Source: Bryobacterales bacterium
Lineage (GTDB): Bacteria; Acidobacteriota; Terriglobia; Bryobacterales; Bryobacteraceae
Direction of reading: 5' to 3'
Assembly (NCBI GenBank): GCA_026129915.1
Contig: JAHCHD010000019.1
Coordinates: 1 to 46,038, forward strand
Length of the DNA: 46,038 bases
Part shown: positions 36,764 to 44,583 of the stretch, piece after piece
How positions within the stretch are numbered: position 1 is the first letter of the stretch
How the letters are laid out: the number at the start of each line of letters is the position of its first letter
Translations under genes and position numbers: made by a program
The notes under the pieces: model-generated
Seen by the model: the letters and a program-made list of their open reading frames with translations, nothing else
The model's database searches: none
What the model was told of the DNA's origin: nothing

Positions 36764-37074
36764 GGTTATGGTCCTCCCGCGGAGAAAATTTCAGTCGCGT
36801 GAGTATAGCGGCGCGGTGGGGAGAGACAAGGGGTGGTTTTTGCGGAAGTGGCTGATTGCAGGGGAGAAAGGAATTTTCCATCTCGCGAACTGGTGGTGGA
36901 TAGGTGAGCGCGGGTGGACCAATTTTTAGGCGTTGGTAGGCGGATTCGAACGTTTTGCAGGAGCTAGGGCGCTCGGCGAATGGAAGCAGCGTCAGTGATC
37001 CCGGAGCCGGCAATGGGAAGCGGATGTAAGGCGTGCCACCCCACTCGGGGTTCCTCTCTAGCTGGTGACGAGAC

Positions 37075-37092
37075 GGGGCGCTGACGCACCCC
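37075..37092. repeat. REP-like hairpin with TGAC tetraloop
   Basis: GGGGCGC (37075-37081) and GCACCCC (37086-37092) pair with one mismatch around TGAC. The core GCTGACGC is shared with the elements at 41144-41157, 41258-41271, 41328-41345 and 43646-43659, although the outer stems differ. It lies next to the RAYT remnant. Confidence 0.55.
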
Positions 37093-37105
37093 GCTGGCCT
37101 ATGTC

Positions 37106-37121
37106 GCCCGGCTAGCCGGGC
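37106..37121. repeat. Perfect 16-bp palindrome next to RAYT remnant
   Basis: GCCCGGCTAGCCGGGC is fully self-complementary, giving a 6-bp stem with a CTAG tetraloop. It lies 14 bases from the REP-like hairpin and 55 bases from the end of the RAYT homology, the geometry of a composite REP element. Confidence 0.55.
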
Positions 37122-37175
37122 ATCCGCTGTCACCGAAACTCCCACACGCAATTGCGCCTCGGTTGCTGCGGAGCC

Positions 37176-37295
37176 AAGCAACACCAGATCGGTGAGCCGG
37201 TCCTGATCGTCGAGGAAGACTTCTCGCCGGAAATTGCCGCGCTGCGTCACGTGATGCAGGCAACCGATCGCTACCACTCTGCCGATGCGTCCCAT
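37176..37295 (-). mobile_element. REP-associated tyrosine transposase (RAYT) N-terminal remnant
   Basis: From ATG 37295 the frame encodes about 40 residues typical of the Y1-transposase RAYT N-terminus: 'MGRIGRVVAIGCLHHVTQRGN' includes the HxH-like metal site region, followed by 'FRREVFLDDQDRLTDLVLL'. The catalytic tyrosine part and the 'YCLMPNHVH' block are absent; homology stops near 37176 and runs into palindromic repeats. RAYTs mobilise or maintain REP palindromes. The remnant is too short to be active, so any movement of the local REP-like copies would need another RAYT elsewhere in the genome. Confidence 0.7.
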
Positions 37296-37992
37296 CGTGG
37301 GTATAGTCGGCTGACGGGGAGTTCCTCTCACAAAAGGTTTGGAGGTTGAGGTGTTTGTCCTTACGACTGCGGGCCGGGATTGGGGATGCGGGGCTAGGCT
37401 GATGGGATGCGGCGCGGGGGCGGCGCCGGGGGAGGGAGGATAACCCAAAGAAGCCCTTCTGCATGAATCCTGCAGGAACAGTGAAGTTTTCTATTGACAC
37501 CTAGCCGAACTGGGAATAATCTACCATCATTCCTTGCAAGGCCACCGCTATCGGGGATCCGATTTCCTCGATAGATAGAGTGCATGAAGACACTCCTGCA
37601 AGCGGTATTTAAGCCGCCCGGACTTAGATGTTCGGAGCGGATCTATTAACCCCCAACCCATTCCGGCACACCGGGGAACTATGTGCCGAAATCGAGATAA
37701 TCGCACATAGAAACGTCCAGGATGGGTGCGAGTGCGCGCAATTGGCGAATGCGTAGCTTGTCCCCGACTTCCCATCAAGAGAAGCGGTGCTGTCCGTTTG
37801 GGGTCCATCTGCGTGCGCCAAGTGAGCATGTGGCTATGTCCCACACTTATGTGTGCCGAGCGATGCTCAGTTCCTCCGCCATTTTGATTGCTTTCATCAC
37901 TTGAGAATGGCTTTCGTCCGCCGCCGTGCGCCGATGGAGATGTTGGCGTTGTGCGTTGCCAAACCTCGGACACGGCGACTAGGAGAGAATCT
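37296..37992. other. Gene-free stretch upstream of the secreted orphan protein
   Basis: About 700 bases with no supported gene. It contains a purine-rich GC tract (about 37370-37440) and, on the minus strand near 37679-37769, a stop-bounded stretch 'LRQLRALAPILDVSMCDYLD' that could be a vestige of an XRE-type helix-turn-helix gene. The composition shifts toward A/T rightward, where the accessory genes begin. Confidence 0.4.
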
Positions 37993-39951
37993 ATGCATCT
38001 GCAGGATTTCCGACGACCGCAGCCCACAACTGTCCAAAGCGATACGGCATCGTCTGCTCGCTGTTGGCGAAACCTACTCGCCATAGTCGCTTGCTTCTTC
38101 TGGATAGCGGCTGGGAGTGGCCAGGAAATTGCCATTGACCCAACCGTCGTCCGGCAGGGAGAGGTTGTTCGCTTGCTGGCTATGGTGAAGGATTGCAGTG
38201 GCAGTTCGCCCAAACTGGATACCGCGAAGCCGGAACGGTACGAAATCCAGATTTCTGGGAGCGGCATCAACCTCGATCCGAAATCATTCCTGGTCTCCGA
38301 CTGTTCGATCAGCGTCAGCGCAGAGATTGAGAAGACTGCTCGATTCGGAGACCGCAGGGTCATTCTCCTGGACAAGGACCAGAAGAAGACGCTGCAGGCT
38401 GCCACGGTGGAAGTAGTTGACCTCGAAGCGGGTCCTATTCCCGCAGGCCTGAAACCGCAAGTGGACGTGATGTGGAATATCCTCAGCGAGTGGACTTGTG
38501 AAGATCACTTCGGTTCCAGGGTGAGCAGCCGGTACTATTGCATTGAAGTTCAGATCGGGAACAACACCGGCTATGCTCTGCTTCTGGCTGGCATTGGATT
38601 CAGACGGGATGTCGGGAGTATTGAGTACAGAGAGGGGAACTCATCTTACGTCCAAGTGCGATCGGTATTGCAGAAGGAACAGGTCCTTAGTAGTCGAAAT
38701 ATCACGCTTCGATCGCTTCAGGCGGCAGGGCTCGTGGTCGCCGGCTTCATTCCCTTCTCGGGGAACGCGGGTCGACGCGGTCGCATCGGGATTTGGTCCA
38801 CACTTGTTGGAAACGTCCTCGCCGGAGCGTATGAGAATTTCTGGCCTGATCGAACGGTCCGGCAGATCGTGAACCTGGACGACGCCGCATTGAGAGATAG
38901 CCGCCTGATTCCGAACAATTCGCCAGCAAAATTCACGGTGTTTGTGGATAGAGATACGATTCTGCCCTTGCTGGCGTCGCCGCCGTGCGCTGGAGCCTAC
39001 CGGCTGGGAGTCTGGCAGCAGGCGCTCAAGCGCGACGAGCAAGAGTTGAAGCTAGCTGCACGCAGTGATGCTCCCACAGAGACGGATGAGATTCTTGCCA
39101 AGAAGTCGCAAGAGATCAAGACGGCAAGCAGCCTCATTGACGATCTGCCCGAAGCTGTGAAGCCTTGTGTGGACTTTAAGATCCCAACAAAGAAGAACAA
39201 ACTGAACTTCCTCGGGAGGCCACGGGCTGAACTGGAAGGTGACCTGATTGCGGTTCGTCAGGCTCTTGGCGACCTGGTGATCGTCGGCGACCAGATCGAA
39301 TTCAAACAGCGCCTCCGTGTGGACTCAAGCGCCGAGGCTCCTGAAATACTGCAGAGTCCGATCATTCAGGGAATTGTCGGGAATGCCCACCTCACTCAAG
39401 GAAGCACTGTTGCGTCGATCACCCTGACGGGCAGGCTCCTGAAGGGCGCGGTTGTTACCACGCCGGAATGCTCGGCTCCGAAGTGCCGAATCGAATCGAC
39501 CTCGCAGGGCGCGGATGGCCAAACGCTGACGTTACTAAACATCTCTCTTTCAGGAGACTACACGTCTGACACACTCATGATTGTGGTTTCCAACGGTTCG
39601 TCTTCCAGCGTAGCCTTCGCCATACCGGTTCGGCCCGCAGCGCCCGTGTTGAATGAACCGGACCCCGGTGAAGTGGAAATTGTCGAGAATGAGGCGCAGG
39701 GAGTAACGATTCCGTTAAGAGGGGAGTACTTGATTGGCGGTGAAGCAAGGGTTGCCGTCCGGAATGCATCCGGGCTTATAGGCAATGAAGTGTTTGTGCC
39801 CTACCAGACCACCGACTCCAAGGCCGCCAGAATCACAGTGCAGTTAACCGCGGCGCAAGCAAAAGCGGGCGCAAGGATCGAAGTGATCGTAGAACGAAAG
39901 GAACTGAAAAGCAAAGTTGTGAAATGGACGCTGAAAAAGAAGGGCGCCTAG
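37993..39951 (+). CDS. Secreted orphan protein with beta-sandwich domains
   Basis: 652 residues from ATG 37993, chosen for its AGGAG leader; the frame is open 35 codons further upstream. A hydrophobic segment at about 27-42 ('LLAIVACFFWIAAGSGQ') is a late signal peptide or anchor. I do not recognise the full protein. Residues 45-140 and 430-640 read as Ig-like or IPT-like beta-sandwiches ('IQGIVGNAHLTQGSTVASITLTGRLL', 'VTIPLRGEYLIGGEARVAVRN'). The centre has 'YENFWPDRTVRQIVNLDDAALRDSRLIPNNSPAKFTVFVDRD', a block I have the impression of seeing in other acidobacterial envelope proteins, and a short hydrophobic stretch ('LQAAGLVVAGFIPF'). The C-terminus is Lys-rich. Base composition is lower in GC than the housekeeping genes. 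Adhesion or surface assembly is possible but unproven. Confidence 0.7.
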   Translation: MHLQDFRRPQPTTVQSDTASSARCWRNLLAIVACFFWIAAGSGQEIAIDPTVVRQGEVVRLLAMVKDCSGSSPKLDTAKPERYEIQISGSGINLDPKSFLVSDCSISVSAEIEKTARFGDRRVILLDKDQKKTLQAATVEVVDLEAGPIPAGLKPQVDVMWNILSEWTCEDHFGSRVSSRYYCIEVQIGNNTGYALLLAGIGFRRDVGSIEYREGNSSYVQVRSVLQKEQVLSSRNITLRSLQAAGLVVAGFIPFSGNAGRRGRIGIWSTLVGNVLAGAYENFWPDRTVRQIVNLDDAALRDSRLIPNNSPAKFTVFVDRDTILPLLASPPCAGAYRLGVWQQALKRDEQELKLAARSDAPTETDEILAKKSQEIKTASSLIDDLPEAVKPCVDFKIPTKKNKLNFLGRPRAELEGDLIAVRQALGDLVIVGDQIEFKQRLRVDSSAEAPEILQSPIIQGIVGNAHLTQGSTVASITLTGRLLKGAVVTTPECSAPKCRIESTSQGADGQTLTLLNISLSGDYTSDTLMIVVSNGSSSSVAFAIPVRPAAPVLNEPDPGEVEIVENEAQGVTIPLRGEYLIGGEARVAVRNASGLIGNEVFVPYQTTDSKAARITVQLTAAQAKAGARIEVIVERKELKSKVVKWTLKKKGA

Positions 39952-40281
39952 CTCCGTTTCCGCCGCTTTCCTGCCGGCCGCTTTCGCGCCGACTTCGCCG
40001 ACGACACGGGCCGGGGCAGTGGGGGGATGGGATCGGCGATGCGGGGCCGTTGACGGGCGGTTGGCTTGGGTTTTATCTTGGCTTTCGGAGATGGAGCGGG
40101 AGGGCCGGTTTGCCCTGGAAGGGTGTTGTTCCACTGACACCGAACTTGAATTGTCAACTGAACTGGGCGAGATCGGGGTTCAAGTCCTCCCCAGAGTTCC
40201 TGGAGCATGATGGAATTCCTGGGAATCGTCGCTCTTGGGCTAGTGGTAAGTTCTCGGGTTAGCGGCAAAATGGAGGGAAGA

Positions 40282-40971
40282 ATGTCATCACCGAATTTGG
40301 GACTCTTGGGCAACCCATTCGCGCAATGGATCTTGTTTTTCGTAGTTTGCTTTCTACTTTTGGCGATTGCCAGAGACATCTGGAAGAACGGATTCAGCAA
40401 AGTACCAGTGACGTTGGCTGTTCTTGCTCTGCTGATCGGCGCGATCCTAGTGATGGGTAGAGAAATTCTTGATGCCTTAGACCGTGTTTACTCGATGAAC
40501 CAAGTGTTGACAGAGCAATTGGCGAGTACGCGGGAGGCTGCAAGTTTTGTAACCGCAGAAAAGTCAGAGGATGAGCTCATCACCTTCCTGCGTTCGGATA
40601 CCGACCAAGAATCAAAGCGGCTTGCGTTTTCTTTGTACGCCCGGCAAAGCCCTGAGCGAGCGCAAAAGGTGCTCGAGACGGTCATTGCCGCCGAGGGAAT
40701 GGAGCCCTTAGGTCAGGCGCTCAGTAAGGACTTAGTTGCATCCACAGTCAGAGTCGCCGCAACGCAGCTCGAGAAGCCGAATGTGACTATTGGGAGTGAA
40801 TATCAGCTCGAGGCTGTGTCAGATCTCTCGACGCGACCGGAATTCGAAAAGTCGTTTGAGATTCTCATCCAAGATCGTACCCTGCAACTTGAGCAGGTTT
40901 CGCTCAAGCCACGCGCAAATGAACTAGGTCTCACTGTAGACCAGAACGCGAGGATTTCAGCAATCAAATAG
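40282..40971 (+). CDS. Small membrane protein of unknown function
   Basis: 229 residues from ATG 40282, preceded by GGAGGGAAG; a longer frame from 40207 lacks such a leader. Two transmembrane helices at about 11-30 ('AQWILFFVVCFLLLAIARD') and 38-58 ('VPVTLAVLALLIGAILVMG') are followed by a cytoplasmic or periplasmic region rich in helix ('AFSLYARQSPERAQKVLETVIAAEGMEPL'). The C-terminus is acidic and extended. No family recognised. It follows the secreted orphan by 330 bases on the same strand and precedes a 600-base gene-free repeat region. Confidence 0.6.
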   Translation: MSSPNLGLLGNPFAQWILFFVVCFLLLAIARDIWKNGFSKVPVTLAVLALLIGAILVMGREILDALDRVYSMNQVLTEQLASTREAASFVTAEKSEDELITFLRSDTDQESKRLAFSLYARQSPERAQKVLETVIAAEGMEPLGQALSKDLVASTVRVAATQLEKPNVTIGSEYQLEAVSDLSTRPEFEKSFEILIQDRTLQLEQVSLKPRANELGLTVDQNARISAIK

Positions 40972-41109
40972 TCGGTGGATAATGGCAAGTGGATGAGCAG
41001 GCGGTTGGGTGTTCGGTATTCCGCATGATTAGGCTGTGTTAGTGGCCAGATGGATAACCCGGCTGCATTCGCGATGGATTGCGGTGCGCGCGTTGGGGGC
41101 GGACGGAAT

Positions 41110-41345
41110 CCAGGCGTGTGAAACGCCTGGCTATTCACTATCTGTCGCTGACGCGACGTTCGAACGTTGCGGGCTTCGGGTTGGAGTCCGCGTGGGGAAG
41201 TCGCGAGCCAGCCGGGTTGGAGTCCGCGTTCTGGGGAATTGCGACTGCCGGTCAGGACTCGCGTCAGCGGGCTGAGTGCATCGCCAGCCGGTTCATCCGG
41301 CTGGAATGCGTCCCCCACCACCCCATCGGACCGCGTCAGCGGTCC
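41110..41345. repeat. Cluster of REP-like hairpins
   Basis: This gene-free region (40972-41622) packs six palindromes. CCAGGCGT/ACGCCTGG (41110-41130) and CCAGCCGG/CCGGCTGG (41284-41304) are perfect 8-bp stems with 5-base loops. GTCGC-TGAC-GCGAC (41144-41157), CTCGC-GTCA-GCGGG (41258-41271) and GGACCGC-GTCA-GCGGTCC (41328-41345) share a GTCA/TGAC tetraloop. ACGTTCGAACGT (41156-41167) is a perfect palindrome. The stem sequences differ but pairing is kept, the signature of a REP family rather than chance. Confidence 0.65.
41177..41229. repeat. Pair of 17-bp direct repeats
   Basis: CGGGTTGGAGTCCGCGT occurs at 41177-41193 and, exactly, at 41213-41229, a 36-base period, inside the hairpin cluster. 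It suggests local tandem duplication or one repeat unit of a composite element. Confidence 0.65.
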
Positions 41346-41622
41346 AACAGCAGGTCAGCCCACCCCCACGCATGTTGGTTTCGAGGTTGAGGGGCTGTCA
41401 CCTACACTTCCGAACGTAGAATCAACAACATGTAGACATGGGTTGGTCCGTAAGTTATTGATTAATAGTCGCTGATTGCGTTAATTCCGACAGGCTCGTG
41501 CTATGTCCCTGGAACCAGTATACTGGCACTAGGGTCTCCAATGATGATGCAACTAGCCAAGACATGAACGCGTTACGATGTTGCTCTGATCGGTGCCAAA
41601 TGATAACGTTGAGGATTTGCTG

Positions 41623-42456
41623 ATGTCCGTTCCTGTGACAGCGTTGCCGCCATTTCCCGAGTCAGAGCGTGTGGTCTATCGGCGCAACCCTCTGATGGAG
41701 GTGATCTGTCAGTTGCGGTTCCCCCCGGTACTGAAGATCTCTGAAGAGTCGCCAGTCGCGTTCCAAGACCTAATCCGTGACGAGTATCCGCTGCTAACCG
41801 AGAAATTCCCTGAGGTCAATGTCGAGATTCCTCCTGGCATTCCACCCGCGCTGGCCGAGATGGTGCGAGGCACGATCCCAAAACGTAAACTCGTTGGGTA
41901 CGACTTCGTGACGGCGGATGAAAAGTGGAAGGTTAGCCTTACACGCGATTTCCTATCACTTGCAACCACAGAGTACACACGCTGGGAAGACTTCCGGCAG
42001 CATCTGAACGGGCCGCTCGACGCCTTGATGTCTGCCTATCGGCCTGCGTTTTTCACTCGTATCGGACTTCGTTATCAGGACTTGATCCAAAGGTCAATTC
42101 TCGAAATTCCAGAGACAACCAAGTGGTCGGAGCTGATCAAGCCCCACATCTCTGGCGTTCATGCGGTTCCTGAACTAGACGGCGCTGTCGAAGAGTTCAT
42201 GGGCCAACTGTTAATCAGGCTTCCTGAGTTTAATAGCAAGGTCCGAGTCAACTATGGTGTAGCGCAACGAGTTGACTCGAACGAAGATTGCTTTCTGATC
42301 GACAGCGACTATCACACTGGAGAGAGGACACGATATGATGCAGTTGGTGGAATCCTCGACTATTTTAACAAGCAGTCTGGAAGGTTATTCCGATGGTGCA
42401 TTAAACCAGAGCTCCATCAGGCCATGGACCCTCACTTTATCCAAGCCACATCTTGA
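41623..42456 (+). CDS. TIGR04255 family protein
   Basis: 277 residues from ATG 41623, with GAGG about 8 bases upstream (GTG 41593 is an alternative). The start 'VVYRRNPLMEVICQLRFPPVLKI', then 'FVTADEKWKVSLTRDFLSLATTEYTRWEDF', 'YRPAFFTRIGLRYQDLI' and the C-terminal 'GRLFRWCIKPELHQAMDP' match the TIGR04255 family as I recall it: sporadically distributed proteins of unknown function found in accessory DNA. No signal peptide or membrane segment. Its 3' end overlaps the next gene by 122 bases in another frame, and a third gene follows at once, so the three form one translationally linked unit. Composition is more A/T-rich than the chromosome core, consistent with horizontal acquisition. Confidence 0.75.
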   Translation: MSVPVTALPPFPESERVVYRRNPLMEVICQLRFPPVLKISEESPVAFQDLIRDEYPLLTEKFPEVNVEIPPGIPPALAEMVRGTIPKRKLVGYDFVTADEKWKVSLTRDFLSLATTEYTRWEDFRQHLNGPLDALMSAYRPAFFTRIGLRYQDLIQRSILEIPETTKWSELIKPHISGVHAVPELDGAVEEFMGQLLIRLPEFNSKVRVNYGVAQRVDSNEDCFLIDSDYHTGERTRYDAVGGILDYFNKQSGRLFRWCIKPELHQAMDPHFIQATS

Positions 42457-42775
42457 GACGGTAGCTGGCCTTCCACTGCTTACCCTTCATTGGGCAAGAG
42501 AGGGTGCTGAAGGCGACCTTTATCATTTCATCTCATATCGATTTCCGGAAGCTTTGACTTCGACAGCGTCTGCTCTAGTGTATAAACGGCTGTTTGCTCA
42601 CATAGCTTTGGACGAACTTCCCGACGAAGCTCTAGACGAAGTGCTGGACTCACTGGTAAACGCTTGGACATTTCACCAGCCAGTTACACGCGTGGCTGGC
42701 TACGATAAACCTCCTTCCCGCAAGGGCAAGATAACGAAGCGGTACGAACGCCCCACGTACAGCATCGAGGAATAA
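42335..42775 (+). CDS. Hypothetical protein, second gene of the TIGR04255 cassette
   Basis: 146 residues. The ATG-ATG at 42335 has GAGAGGA about 8 bases upstream and lies inside the 3' end of the TIGR04255 gene. No family recognised. The sequence is soluble and acidic ('FAHIALDELPDEALDEVLDSLVNAWTFHQP'), with a basic C-terminal tail ('PPSRKGKITKRYERP'). The long overlap implies coupled translation and, probably, a fixed dose relative to the first protein. It ends 9 bases before the third gene. Confidence 0.65.
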   Translation: MMQLVESSTILTSSLEGYSDGALNQSSIRPWTLTLSKPHLETVAGLPLLTLHWAREGAEGDLYHFISYRFPEALTSTASALVYKRLFAHIALDELPDEALDEVLDSLVNAWTFHQPVTRVAGYDKPPSRKGKITKRYERPTYSIEE

Positions 42776-42784
42776 TTTCAAGGC

Positions 42785-43432
42785 GTGTTTGCGGCGGCCC
42801 ACAAAGACGGTGTATTTCGCCAAGGCGAGATTCTCTCGGATGTTGTACAGTTGCACATTCGCGCGGATTCCCTCGTTAATTCAACCAACGAGCTAGACTT
42901 TGAAGAAAAAATCCACCCTTTCGCATTGGTTCTGACCCAAGATTGCGACTTGGATTGGGACTTCAAGGCTCGTGCAGCCGATCCGCATCAAGACACAGTA
43001 CAGGAGAATAAGCGGCAAGCGAAATTGGTACCAAATGTTCTCCTGTGTGAATTGATGACAGCGGATGTGTTGAGACCACGCCTAGCCGGTGGCGACGTGC
43101 TCAAGCGAATTCGGAACAACCAGGATGAGCGATACCATTGCTTCCCGGCCGCAGAAATTCAACAGGATAGCGCTAATGAAGGGCTACCCGAGTTGGTTGC
43201 GGATTTCAAGCGCGTCTTCTCGCTCCCGACTGATGAACTTTATGCACGACTTGCCATGGGGTTGAAACGCCGAGTGGTGATAATGCCGCCGTATCTCCAG
43301 CACCTGAGTACACGGTTCGGTTACTATTGTTTGCGAGTTGCACTGCCGGAGCTGTCGCCGTTAGGTATCGCCCCAGCCCCTTCCCAAGCGTTGCTAGCTG
43401 GGCCGAACGACGGTTCACCCGCAAGCATATGA
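42785..43432 (+). CDS. Hypothetical protein, third gene of the TIGR04255 cassette
   Basis: 215 residues from GTG 42785, with a short AAGG leader after the preceding stop. The conspicuous feature is 'FALVLTQDCDLDWDFKAR' (about 47-64), a 'QDCDL' motif that recurs in a group of uncharacterised accessory-region proteins; Cys and the two Asp could bind metal or form an active site, but no reaction is known to me. Other conserved-looking parts are 'NVLLCELMTADVLRPRL', 'NQDERYHCFPAAE' and 'KRRVVIMPPYLQHLSTRFGYYCLRV'. No signal peptide. After it comes a repeat-bearing gap and a convergent protease gene. Confidence 0.65.
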   Translation: MFAAAHKDGVFRQGEILSDVVQLHIRADSLVNSTNELDFEEKIHPFALVLTQDCDLDWDFKARAADPHQDTVQENKRQAKLVPNVLLCELMTADVLRPRLAGGDVLKRIRNNQDERYHCFPAAEIQQDSANEGLPELVADFKRVFSLPTDELYARLAMGLKRRVVIMPPYLQHLSTRFGYYCLRVALPELSPLGIAPAPSQALLAGPNDGSPASI

Positions 43433-43778
43433 CCCACCCCCATACCTTTTCGGCCTCCTGCGTGCTTACGCTTTAGTGGCTTTCCAACGGGTTGGAGTGA
43501 GGCTGGCGCCTTCATTCCCGGCATGCAAGGACACTGGTCGCAAAAAGTAGCGCACACGTAGTTTGACTGTAGATTTGTTTGGAATTCTTGTTTTTCCCTT
43601 GCGCCATCGGCGCAACCCAGTGCGCTTGACCCGATTGCGCTACCTGTCGCTGACGCGACGGTTTCGGTGTCAAACCGGATAAGGACGTAAATCGGTGTTC
43701 CGTCTCCGACAATCCAGGTGGCGACCATCCCGTTAACAACAGCTCAAAGCAACTAGATCTACCATTCCTTCAATAGAG
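43433..43778. other. Gene-free gap after the TIGR04255 cassette, with REP-like hairpin
   Basis: 346 bases without a gene between convergent units. GTCGC-TGAC-GCGAC at 43646-43659 repeats, with the flanking 'CTGTCGCTGACGCGACG', the element at 41144-41157. Directly adjoining it, CGGTTT (43659-43664) pairs with AAACCG (43672-43677). GCGC repeats at about 43611-43640 add weaker dyads. The hairpins may also serve as terminators for the convergent genes. Confidence 0.55.
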
Positions 43779-44570
43779 TCATGGACTAGCCGGTGAATCG
43801 TTGCTTGCAATAATCTCCAAGATGTATGTAGCCATAACGGCTACACCAAGCCCAATGTGTTCTCGAACGTGAAGGTCACCAACCTCTTGTCCGTCTAATG
43901 CACGGACTGGCAATCGCTGCCATAGTGCTTGGCTTGCAACACCTACTACCGCCAGTTTGGATCCAGTTCGTTTCGTATGGTCGGAGGCAAGAATCGGAGC
44001 GCCGGAAATACCGGGGAATGAGGGCAAATCCAAGATTAACTTTTGGGGATTCGAAGTGGTATCTATACCGGCGATCGTTCCTTTCCGCGACAAAGGGATT
44101 TGGAGTAGGTCACCTTCTCTTGTCCGTGCAGACGTATAAATTCCCGTTGGATAGCCAACAGCGAGCACATCGGAACCCAGAAAGATATTTTCGATCCCAA
44201 TATTTATTATCGGATCAGCGACGACTGGCTTCGTTAACTTGAAAACAACAACATCAATATCTGGGTCGCTTGGCAACATTATGCCGTGCACTTTGACAAT
44301 TCCTGCAGTACCCACCAGATGGAAAGACAAAGGTTTCTTTGCGCGAGGAACCATAACATGTCTGGCACTGACAAGATATTGCTGTCCGCGCACACCAATT
44401 ACGAAACAAGTTCCTTGATGTTCACCTTCCTAAGTCTGAACGATGACTCGGTATGTACTTTCGATCACGCTCTTATTAGGCAATTGGGCTATACCGGGTG
44501 CAGAGAGCAAAGCAAGCAACAGCAGCACCCGGCACAAGCCTAATCGCAACATGAAAGCGAAGTCGTTCAT
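43779..44570 (-). pseudogene. Exported trypsin-like serine protease interrupted by an in-frame TAG
   Basis: Reading from ATG 44570, a signal peptide ('LCRVLLLLALLSAPGIAQ') leads into 'ESTYRVIVQT', then a TAG at codon 47 (44430-44432), and the same frame goes on with 'EGEHQGTCFVIGV' for 216 more codons without another stop. The trypsin-like triad is complete: His71 in 'YLVSARHV', Asp106 in 'DPDIDVVVF', Ser189 in 'FPGISGAPIL'. So a single nonsense codon separates the export signal from an intact catalytic domain. Restart at GTG 44393 would give a cytoplasmic 204-residue protein that starts at residue 61. It could be a recent mutation, a base error, or readthrough. It starts 13 bases after the nrdJ stop on the same strand. 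Confidence 0.7.
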
Positions 44571-44583
44571 TGCAGGATGGTTC

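Noticed and set aside
36930..37140. Possible CRISPR array or tandem repeats in the palindrome-rich stretch
   Set aside because: Palindromes differ from each other in stem sequence and spacing; there are no regularly spaced identical repeats or spacers.
36612..37448. Long minus-strand open frame of 278 codons
   Set aside because: Only the 40 codons from 37295 show family similarity (RAYT); the rest runs through palindromes and unrelated sequence, so it is not one gene.
37679..37769. Minus-strand fragment resembling the end of an XRE helix-turn-helix domain
   Set aside because: It is bounded by stops, lacks the recognition-helix part, and about 30 residues of helix-like sequence is not enough to call a gene.
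40170..40190. GGTTCAAGTCC-like T-arm, possible tRNA
   Set aside because: No matching acceptor stem, anticodon arm or CCA end could be built around it.
39948..40400. Lys/Pro/Arg-rich minus-strand frame opposite the gap and membrane gene
   Set aside because: Low-complexity sequence complementary to a GC-rich gap and to the better-supported plus-strand gene at 40282-40971.
42425..42470. In-frame ATG near 42423 as a start for the second cassette gene
   Set aside because: That ATG is in the frame of the TIGR04255 gene, not of the second gene.
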